The notes below the pieces were generated by a model. That model made no database searches and was not told the DNA's origin. It saw only the letters and a program-made list of their open reading frames with translations. The translations under genes were made by a program, and so were the position numbers. Positions 56,254-64,000 of a stretch of DNA of 64,000 nucleotides are shown here, in pieces (position 1 is the stretch's first letter; each line of letters starts with the position of its first letter). This DNA comes from Elymus sibiricus (taxonomy: Eukaryota > Streptophyta > Magnoliopsida > Poales > Poaceae), in assembly GCA_039707655.1 (NCBI GenBank), contig CM077665.1, positions 314,030,486-314,094,485 on the forward strand. The letters are read 5' to 3'.

Positions 56254-58651
56254 TCAAACGAAACCCCTAATGAACATTGCAAACAGCGCAAAGAAGATGG
56301 CTAATGCGCCAAGTACAACTACACATGCTAGTTCCTTCTTGTCTCTTGCTTTCATCTATTGCATGTGATTGATTCTTTCTTGCTTCATCGTAGTGATTGT
56401 ACACTCCAGATTAGTCAGTTTCTTCTTCAGCTTTACTTCTCTTCTGCAAGCTTGGTGATAACACTCCGAGCCCTACCATGCCATTCATCATCCAGCCAGT
56501 TAACAAAGGCGCAAGCCTCATATCCCTGCGAATGTTAAATAATCAGGATGAGTGGGGGCATTAACTGAACTTAAGGGGTGAACTTATCACTAACCTCTAA
56601 GGGGCAACCAAGAAACCGTTTGCCAATGTCGAATCCCTCCGTGCATACACGTCGAGCGGGGGTGTGTCCATGCACACAACTCAGCTTTTGGTACTTCTCG
56701 ATGGCGCAAAACTTGGAATCGAACTCATGTTGTGGGAGTCTGCTGGAGTCAAACTCTGGATCCGGCATTTGATCGATTTCCTATGTGTGTTCGGGGGGAC
56801 TGAGTGAGCTGCTTTCTTTGGTCATGCTAAAAAGATGAGGAATGATTGGGACCTGACAGGACGATTCGGATCCGTAGTACACCGGCCTCCTGGTGACCTT
56901 AGGCAAGTGCACGGCGGTGACCGCCGTCGTGGTTGCGCTGAAAGCACAACATGCTCCCTTGGTGGTTTTGATAATTCATGACAACATACATTGTCTCTTG
57001 GACTAATATTTCTACCTAGTGTATTTCAGATAAAAGTCCATGGAGAGATGGGTTGGCAAAAAGGGTTGTGTGGAGATACCCCAAGATACAAGGAAATGGA
57101 TTGGCAAAGCTTCAAGCAAGAGGACTCTACATTTTACTTTGTGAGAAATCACTTTGAGTCCATAGGAAAGCCAATACTATTAAAAGGGGGTAAGGTATTG
57201 TTGGTGAACAAAATGCTCATACGTGCACAAGTGATAGTCACCAAAGACACCCACAAGCTCTTCCACAAAAGTATGTCCAAAGTCAAATATCCAAAATCGG
57301 TGCAACCAACACTTTCCACTCGGTGCCACCGATTCCCACACTCAGACAGACCTAAGCCAAACCCTAACCTCTCGGTGCAACCGATTCTGCTTCGGTGCCA
57401 CCGAGTTTGGGTTGCCAACTTTCTGTTACGCAACTTCACAAAATCGGTCCGACCGAGTTTGTTGAATCGGCGTCACCGAGTTTGGCAATCTGACCGTTGG
57501 TCACCTTATCGGTGCAACCGAGATTTATATATCGGTCTCACCGTGATTCAAAAGTTGCTACCTTTGGAGCAACTCGGTACCACCGAGATTCACACATCGG
57601 TGTCACCGAGTTGGTCACTTTAGGTGTAACGGTTGGATTTTTGGAGATGCCTATATATACCCCTTCACCACCACCTACTCGAATCAGAAGCACTCAGAAC
57701 TATTTCATACTTGCCCCATCATATTTTCTGAGAGAGAGCCACCTACTCATGTGTTGAGATCATGCCATTCCATTCCAACCATATGAATCTTGATCTCTAG
57801 CCTCCCCAAGTTGCTTTCCACCAATCCCATCTCTTCCACCAAGCCAAATCTGTGAGAGAGTGATTGTGTGTTGAGGAGTCTATCATCTTGAAGCACAAGA
57901 GCAAGGAGTTCATCATCATTACCGAGCCTATTACCTTTTGGAGGGTGGTGCCTCCTAGATTGGTTAGGTGTCGCTTGGGAGCCTCCTACTTCGTGTTGTG
58001 GAGTTGAACCAAGAAGTTTGTAAGGGCAAGGAGATCGCCTACTTCGTGAAGATCTACCCATAGTGAGGCTAGTCCTTCGTGGACGGAAGCCGTTATGTAA
58101 TAGTCAAGGTTGCTACTTCGTGGACCCTTATGGGTGGAGCCCTCCGTGGACTCTCGCGACCGTTACCCTCCATGTGTTGAAGACTCCATAAACGTGGACG
58201 TACGATAGAACCACCTATCGGAACCACGGGACAAATCTTTGCGTCTCCAATTGTGTTTGATCCTCCTATCTCAACTCTTTACTTCCATGTGCAATGTCTT
58301 TACTTTCCGCTTCCATATTTGTTGACATGCATGTGTAGGGTGTGCTAGACTTGCTATAATTGTTAAAATCTGCCAACCAATTAACTTGGGAAAAGGTTAG
58401 GTTTTAAATTCCTGCTAGTAGTCTATTCACCCCCCCCCCCCTCTAGACACTCTTCTAGTGATCCCACATGCGCCGCCAATGCCGCTGCCAAGAGCGACTG
58501 TACGAACCGGTGCAGCCACACTGAAACCATCAGCACAACTCATCCGCATTTCCCCAATGTCAGCGCCACTCCAGGGAATTTGGGCGCTAGGGATTTGGAA
58601 TCTATTTAGGGATTTGGGGAAGACAGGGAAACTATGGGGATCTGATGATAA
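56254..58651 (-). pseudogene. GRF zinc-finger, coiled-coil, C-terminal membrane protein; split by solo LTR
   Basis: The minus-strand open frame starts by about 58651 (first ATG in view 58549, MRMSCADGFSVAAP), is cut at 58469 by an LTR and resumes in frame at 56938 (TAVTAVHLPKVTRRPVYYG). A GRF-type zinc finger follows: LSCVHGHTPARRVC...GKRFLGCPLE, then after a 69-bp intron (GT 56594, AG 56526) GYEACAFVNWLDDEWHG. A Lys/Leu/Glu coiled-coil part and a hydrophobic helix (VVVLGALAIFFALFAMF) end at TGA 56256-56254. The helix at the very C-terminus suggests a tail-anchored protein. Breaks: TAG 56783-56781, frameshift with TAA 56435-56433, TAG 56358-56356, and the LTR. GRF fingers bind single-stranded nucleic acid in known proteins; the role here is unknown. 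Confidence 0.75.
56939..58468 (+). mobile_element. Solo LTR of copia family 2 inside the GRF gene
   Basis: 1530 bp from TGAAAGCACAA to GATCCCACA with a perfect tgcgc duplication (56934-56938 and 58469-58473). TATA-like ctatatatac at 57651-57660; CGGTGCAACCGA-type units at 57290-57620. No internal sequence. Confidence 0.93.
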
Positions 58652-58659
58652 CGATCGGG

Positions 58660-58800
58660 GGAACTATTTATCGCAGTATGTTGTATACAGCACACGCTTT
58701 TCCAAATCAAATCATGTGAGATGGAAACGTGTGTGATACACGGTTTCCGTAACATGACCGTTTGTGATGTGCTTCCCGGTACATATGGGTGCGGTAAACA
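58660..58800. repeat. Right subterminal repeats of the CACTA-like element
   Basis: Units such as aaacgtgtgtgatacacggttt (hairpin-like) and gaccgtttgtgatg match the left subterminal repeats. They lie just upstream of the GRF gene on its strand and so may overlap its promoter. Confidence 0.65.
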
Positions 58801-58842
58801 GCCGCTCTTTGGAAACCCAAAAAACGTTATGCTGATAGAGAT

Positions 58843-59030
58843 GTCGGCGGCGACCGAGGCAGCGGCTTACGGATAGGAGGTCAATCCCTGGTCGGTCGGC
58901 GGTGTCGGCATTATAGGGAGTCCATCCTCGGTCGGTCAGCGGTGGCGGCGTGATAGGAGGTCAATCCTCGGTCGGCGGCGGGAGATATAGGAGGAGCTCA
59001 ATCCTTGTGGTCGGCGCCGGTGTCACTGGA
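58843..59030. repeat. Imperfect GC-rich tandem repeat, 4-5 units
   Basis: Units of roughly 36-50 bp begin gtcggcgg and contain ataggaggtcaatcct, repeated with variation about four and a half times. Not matched to any element here. Confidence 0.65.
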
Positions 59031-59349
59031 GCACGTCCCCCGTGGTCGTAGGCGGGATAGTGGAGCCCGGACTACAAGCAGGTGCCCCGCTAAGCTCTGC
59101 TCCTCGACCCTGCTGTCTCGCCGTGCCGTTGCTAATTAATTAAGGTATTCTTTTCCTTGAGTGCCCTAATTAAGGTATTAAATTCATATAATGGCACTAC
59201 TGATGATGCATGTGAATTGACTGGTTGATTAGTGTCATTGCACGGCTGGGTAACATTATGCAGCGCCCGCCATAAATTTTGAAAACAAAATCTTGTGATT
59301 TATTCACCAATCTTTGTGCATCCATTAAGGATGCAACGTGTGCAGATGG
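59031..59349. other. Unassigned sequence before the Angela-type LTR
   Basis: About 320 bp, GC-rich at first then AT-rich (taattaattaagg), that I cannot assign to any family. It may be the outer part of the CACTA-like element or non-repetitive host DNA. gatgg at 59345-59349 would be the left target duplication of the next element. Confidence 0.35.
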
Positions 59350-61118
59350 TGTTGGGGAACGTAGCATGGGAAACAAAAAAAATTCCTACGCACACGCAAG
59401 ATCTATCCATGGTGATGAGCATCTATGAGAGGGAGAGTGGATCTACATACCCTTGTAGATCGCTAAGCGGGAAGCGTTAAGAAACACGGTTGATGTAGTC
59501 GAACGTCTTCGCGATCCAAATCGCAAGCCGTCCCGCGATCCAATCACGATCTAGCACCGAACGGACGGCACCTCCGCGTTCAGCACACGTACAGCTCGAT
59601 GACGATCTCCGCCTTCCTGATCCAGCAAGAGGGGGCGGAGAGGTAGATGAGTACTCCGGCAGCACGACGGCGTGGTGACGGTGGTGGTGGTGCTGTCCCG
59701 GCAGGGCTTCGCCAAGCACGACCGAGACGATCTAGTGGAGAACGGATCTAGAGGGAGAGAGAGAGGCAGCCGTGGCCTTTTTGGTGTGGTTGCCCTCTCT
59801 CCCCTCCAATATATATAGGAAGGAGGGGAGGGGCTGGCGCCCTAGGGTTTCCCCTTAGGGTCGGCCGAACCAAGGGAGGAGTCCACCTCCCACAAGGGAG
59901 GTGGACTCCTAGTAGGACTCCTCCCACTTGGCCCCTCTCCCACCCCTTGTGCAAGGGCCTCCTAGGGGCTGGCTGCCCAGCCCACTAGGGGCTGGTGCGC
60001 CACCTCCTAGGCCCATGTGGCCCCTGGGGTGGGTGGGCTCCACTTGGTGGACCCCTGGAACCCATTCGTTACTCCCGGTACACTGCCAAAAATGCCCGAA
60101 ACTTTTCCGAAGTTCAAACACCACTTTCCTATATATCAATCTTTACCTCCGGACCATTCCGGATCTCCTCGTGACGTCCGGGATCTCATCCGGGACTCCG
60201 AACAACCTTCGGTCACCACCATACATAACTCAATACTACAGAAACGTCACCTGATGTTAAGTGTGTAGACCCTGCGGGTTCGAGAACTATGTTGACATGA
60301 CCGAAACACATCTACGGTCAATAACCAATAGCGGGACCTGGATGCCCATATTGGTTCCTACATATTCTACGAAGATCTTTATCGGTTGAACCTCTATGTC
60401 AAGGATTCAGTTAATCCCGTATGTTGTTCCCTTTGTTCTTCGGTATGTTACTTGCCCGAGATTCGATCGTCGGTATCTCTATACCTAGTTCAATCTCGTT
60501 ACCGGCAAGTCTCTTTACTCGTTCCGTAATACAAGATCTCGTGGCTAACTCTTTAGTCACTTTGCTTGCAAGGCTTATTGTGATGTTGTATTACCGAGTG
60601 GGCCCTGAGATACCTCTCCGTCACACGGAGTAACAAATCCCAGTCTCGATCCATGCCAACTCACCAGACACCCTCGGAGACACCTGTAGAGAATCTTTAT
60701 AGTCACCCAGTTACGTTGCGACATTTGATACATGCAAGGTATTCCTCCGGTGTCAGTGAGTTGCATGATCTCATGGTCATAGGAACAGATACTTGACATG
60801 CAGAAAACTATAGCAATAAACTGACACGATCATATGCTACGTTCATAGTTTGGGTTTTATCCATCACATCATTCCCCTAATGACGTGATCCCGTTATCAA
60901 ATGACATCTCATGTCTATGGCTAGGATAACCTTGACCATCTTTGATCAACGAGATAGTCTACTACAGGCATACTAGGGACACAGTGTTGTTTATGTATCC
61001 ACACATGTATTTGTGTTTCCAATTAATACAATTATAGCATGGATAATAAACGATTATCATGAACAAGGAAATATAATAATAATCACTTTATTATTGCCTC
61101 TAGGGCATATTTCCAACA
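59350..61118 (-). repeat. 3' LTR of the Angela/BARE-type element
   Basis: 1769 bp with a short inverted terminal repeat (TGTTGG/CCAACA). TATA-like cctatatata (minus) at 59819-59810, with the leader towards 59350. The polypurine tract (minus caagtgggaga) lies just outside at 61119-61130. Confidence 0.88.
59810..59820 (-). promoter_or_regulatory. TATA-like box in the Angela/BARE-type LTR
   Basis: Minus-strand tcctatatata about 1.3 kb into the LTR. BARE-1 LTRs are known to start transcription downstream of such boxes; activity here is not shown. Confidence 0.6.
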
Positions 61119-61168
61119 GTCTCCCACTTGCACTAGAATCAATAATCTAGCTCACATCACTATGTGAT

Positions 61169-61565
61169 TTACATTGCAATGAATCTAACACCCATACAGT
61201 TCTGGTGTTGATCATGTTTAGCCCTTGGAAGAGGTTTAGTCAACGGGTCTTCGACATTCAGATCCGTGTGCACTTTGCAAATATTTATGTCCACCTCCTT
61301 GATGTAATCGTGGATGGAATTGAAGCGTCTCTTTATGTGTCTGGTCCTCTTGTGAAACCTTGGTTCCTTGGCCAGAGCAATGGCACCAGTGTTGTCACAG
61401 AACAGAGTCATTGGGTTTAGTGCACTGGGCACTACTCCAAGATCTATCATGAACTCCTTCATCCAGACACCTTCCTTCGCCGCCTCCGAGGCAGCGATGT
61501 ACTCCGCTTCGCATGTAGAATCAGCGACCACGCTCTGCTTGGAACTGCACCAGCTTACCACTCCC
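61169..61565 (-). pseudogene. Copia RNase H, C-terminal part (Angela/BARE-type)
   Basis: Minus-strand frame GVVSWCSSKQSVVADSTC, EAEYIAASEAAKEGVWM, LFCDNTGAIALAKEPRFHKR, then HIKRRFNSIHDYIKEVDI and DPLTKPLPRAKH, ending at TAA 61171-61169. These are the RNase H signature blocks of copia Pol. The frame itself is clean; it is cut on its 5' side at 61566 by an LTR. ctccc (61561-61565) is the presumed target duplication, with its partner outside the window. Confidence 0.88.
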
Positions 61566-63727
61566 TGTAGGGTAACGCAGCAGAAAACAAAAAAATTCCG
61601 ACCTACGCACCAGCCCAGGACCACTATGGAGACTGCATACAAGGTTTGATCTTTTCGTTACCGACTCGTAGCGCAGCGGAAGTAGAGTCGATGACGATCG
61701 GCGGTGCAGATCCCCGCAGCTAGGATTTACAACCTCCCAACCGCGAGGATGTATACCCCCATTTGCCCCTTGGACAGCCCTCCGGGAGGCGGTCGGACAG
61801 TCCCCCGGACGGTGTCGCGGACAGCCCTTCGGGAGGACCTCCGAAACTCGGACGGTCACACGGACAGCCCATCGGGAGGACCTCCGAAACTCGGACGGTC
61901 ACACGGACAGCCCTTCGGGGGGCACTCTCGAACTAAGACCGAAACTACGATCACTCTACAGAGTTGCACACATACGGTGTCATCTATTCGGCAGGGCTTC
62001 GCCGTCCAGAACTAGTTCCCACCGGAACCCAGACAGCCTTTCGGCTCTACGAAACTATTTCGCTGGGAGGGAGAGAGAAAGCCAGATCATGCATGACACT
62101 TGTATGTGAGAAGGGATGAAGGATTGGGCAGCCCCCTCACCTCCTATTTATAGGAAAACCAAGGGGTAGTGTGCCTCCACAAACACCCAAAGTGCCCATG
62201 CTTTATGTCATACATAAGGGCAAAATGGGGAGGCAAGTGGAGCACCAAATGGTGGAAGGAAGCCTCATGGGGGGACCCCAATACCACCAACGAAATTGGC
62301 AGCCCTCTTGGGTGGCCCCACCACCTTCCTATCCACCAAGTCATCCCTTAGATCTTTTGAGCAAAGCCCAAAAAAGTGGCTTTCCAAAAAGTATCCCAAA
62401 AAGCACTTTCACTATTCATGACGACATTTTTCAGCGTCCGTTCGAACTGAAAATATTTATGTGGGCTTAGAACATTTCCAGTACCCACTAAAATAATTTT
62501 CAACGCATTCCAGAACAATTCTGGATTAGTGATTTTCATCTGCGAAAAGCATCTGAAGCGGTTCCGGCAGCTCCGGAACATTTCCGGTTTTCATCCCGGA
62601 AAATTCCAGAAAGTTTCCAGAATGATTCTGGCACCCTCCAAGAATTATCAGGCATGTGCCAAAACCAATTTGACTTAATGGTATCCCCTGAAACAACTTT
62701 TCAGTTTTACCGAAACTCATCCGGTGACCTCTCTTTTCGGAACTTTTCCGCTGTCTCCGAAAACTTTTTCCGGAGACTTTCTCTCAGACTCCCTGTCTAG
62801 TATTCAGCAGATAGATGACCCTTAAGCGTGTGACCCTATAGGTTCGGTGAAGTATAGACATGACCCGGAACCCCTTCCGATCAATGATCAACATCGGAGC
62901 CGTGGACACCCATATTGACCCCTATACCCACACGAATGAATATTCGAGTGAACCTCCAGTTGCCGTGTGCTATTCATGTTGCTTCGCGATATGTTACAAA
63001 TACTCGAGGTGAGACATGTTGGCATCCCCGTGGATCAACAACTTGTCCACTATGCCAGTTACCTCATTACCGGTATTGTTCTCTTTTCTCGTTCCCGTGT
63101 TCCGGCATCCCCGTGATCAAATCACAAAGTGTCTGGCCAGACGATGATGGATACCGTAACACCAAGAGGGCCCAGAGATATCTCTCCATCGTCGGAGGAG
63201 CAAATCCCAATCTTGAGCTATCAAGTTATTTGACATACTTTCCCATGAACCCGTAAGCCGCCGTAATAGCCATCCATTTACGGATGACGTTTAACAAACC
63301 CCAAAGTTCATGAATCAAGCATGAAGAAACTCGATACTCTCATGGTCTGAGGAATCATGCAAACGTTAACCATCTATGTGTTATTAACCATTTAACTTGT
63401 GACGAATGTATCTCATAGCATAACTTCAATTCGGGTCGATTCAACACAAATGTTCTTCTAACATTGTGCCCTCAAAGTTGCTGGCATAGACATGCCCATG
63501 ATCAGGAAAACAGAACCATCATGCAACACTTGAGCTAGTCTTAGAGGCCAGACTAGGAATACATTTTACCGTTTATTATTCCACACGTGCATATGAGTCT
63601 TCCTCCGAGCCTCGTGGTTATTGTAGACTCGAGAACCATAGCAGTTATAGCATGGAACATAAACCTAATTATGAACAGGGAGATAATCAATAACATTTAT
63701 TATTGCCTCTAGGGCATATCTCCTACA
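61566..63727 (-). repeat. 3' LTR of the second Angela-related copia element
   Basis: 2162 bp, minus-strand start TGTAGGAGATA and end GTTACCCTACA. TATA-like cctataaata (minus) at 62154-62145. A 43-bp tandem repeat lies at 61818-61920. Confidence 0.8.
61818..61920. repeat. 43-bp tandem repeat, about 2.4 units
   Basis: cggacagccc(t/a)tcgggagg starts at 61818, 61861 and 61904. The first two 43-base units differ at one position (t/a) and the third is partial. It lies in the transcribed-leader part of the LTR. Confidence 0.9.
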
Positions 63728-64000
63728 GACTCCCACTTCTACTAGAGTCAATAATCTAGTTAATGCTAATGCACTTTACACCTGTGGCACACTGGTGTAA
63801 AATATGCTTCGCATGTGGTATAGCCTGATGTCCAACGGATCTGACGACTTCAGCTCCGTGTGTAACTTTGCATATCCTTGCGTTTTCACGCTTTCACAAA
63901 ATTCATATTTTGTGTGGACTTGGCTTTGCATATGTCTGAATCATTGGTCGAAACCTGATTCCTCAGACTGAGCTATGGAGCAACTATCTGCAATAGTGTC
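63728..64000 (-). other. Internal 3' sequence of the second copia element
   Basis: Runs to the window edge. After the polypurine tract, minus-strand frames show stops and no RNase H signature, so it is probably the untranslated 3' region. Confidence 0.5.

Larger units (their letters stand above)
54853..58842 (-). mobile_element. CACTA-like DNA transposon, probably non-autonomous
   Basis: The left end reads CACTACTGCAGG. It is followed by about 450 bp of short subterminal repeats around GTGTGYGAT and CACAAACGGTT in both orientations; the same repeats return at 58660-58800. This is the typical CACTA subterminal structure. No transposase frame is seen. Inside, on the minus strand, are a decayed GRF zinc-finger gene and an acidic ORF. 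I could not find the matching right terminal CACTA, so the right border (given as the end of the repeat zone) is uncertain. A solo LTR (56939-58468) sits inside. Confidence 0.6.
59350..64000 (-). mobile_element. Angela/BARE-type copia element, 3' part, with nested insertion
   Basis: Minus strand: the 3' LTR (61118-59350) starts TGTTGGAAATATGCCC and ends CGTTCCCCAACA, the terminal sequence type of Angela/BARE/WIS elements (from memory). A polypurine tract and RNase H follow at 61119-61565; then a second copia element interrupts it and runs beyond the window, so the 5' part is not visible. Confidence 0.82.
61566..64000 (-). mobile_element. Second minus-strand copia element related to Angela, 3' end
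   Basis: A 3' LTR (63727-61566) and about 270 bp of internal sequence (63728-64000). The wording of the LTR start (TGTAGGAGATATGCCCTAGAGG) parallels that of the Angela LTR, so it is a related family. A polypurine tract (minus agaagtgggagtc) lies at 63728-63740. It is inserted in the RNase H of the Angela-type element. Confidence 0.75.

Noticed and set aside
59195..59210. cactactgatgatgc as a possible second CACTA terminus
   Set aside because: It is in the same orientation as the left end, not inverted, and matches only a few bases before diverging.

Overview
The window is a block of nested retrotransposons of the kind that fills intergenic DNA in large grass genomes. I read it as Triticeae (wheat, Aegilops, barley or rye), because the LTR ends, reading frames and nesting match families common there (Maximus/SIRE, Sabrina-type Athila, Angela/BARE and Tekay-type elements). 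Family names come from memory, not from a search. No ordinary single-copy host gene is convincingly present, and the species cannot be told. I saw no tRNA, rRNA or CRISPR array.

Layout. 1-9140: the 3' part of a plus-strand SIRE/Maximus copia element (gag tail, open pol, a third ORF, 3' LTR), inserted in a plus-strand Sabrina-type LTR of which 9141-9318 remains. 9319-12169: a broken minus-strand copy (A) of a second SIRE-like copia family. 12170-17465: the 3' half of a minus-strand Sabrina/Athila-type element. 17466-53062: a plus-strand copy (B) of the second copia family, split by two insertions whose 5-bp target duplications I could read. The first is a complete 12.7-kb Tekay-like gypsy element (22219-34917, CTTAA). 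The second is a minus-strand gypsy-type solo LTR of about 4.27 kb (35294-49501, CCCTT). That solo LTR itself carries a gag+ORF3 copia derivative without pol (36701-45073, AAGTG) and a Sabrina-type solo LTR (46978-48533, GAGAT).

53063-59349: an unassigned patch, a truncated copia-type LTR, then a CACTA-like transposon with an acidic ORF and a decayed GRF zinc-finger/coiled-coil/C-terminal-membrane gene. That gene is interrupted in its coding sequence by a solo LTR of the second copia family (56939-58468, TGCGC). A short repeat array and about 320 bp of unassigned sequence follow. 59350-64000: a minus-strand Angela/BARE-type copia element, cut in its RNase H region by a related minus-strand copia element that runs off the window.

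The coding regions are gag, protease, integrase, reverse transcriptase and RNase H of retroelements, plus the extra ORF of SIRE elements and two cargo-type ORFs in the CACTA-like element. Only the 1-9140 element keeps a long unbroken pol in this window; nearly all the others carry in-frame stops, frameshifts or deletions. The most interesting points are the target-duplication-proven nesting order, two members of one LTR family that lost opposite modules (one keeps pol without ORF3, the other gag knuckle and ORF3 without pol), short CGGT..ACCG near-palindromes recurring in LTRs and beside ORF3, and the GRF/membrane gene in the CACTA-like element.
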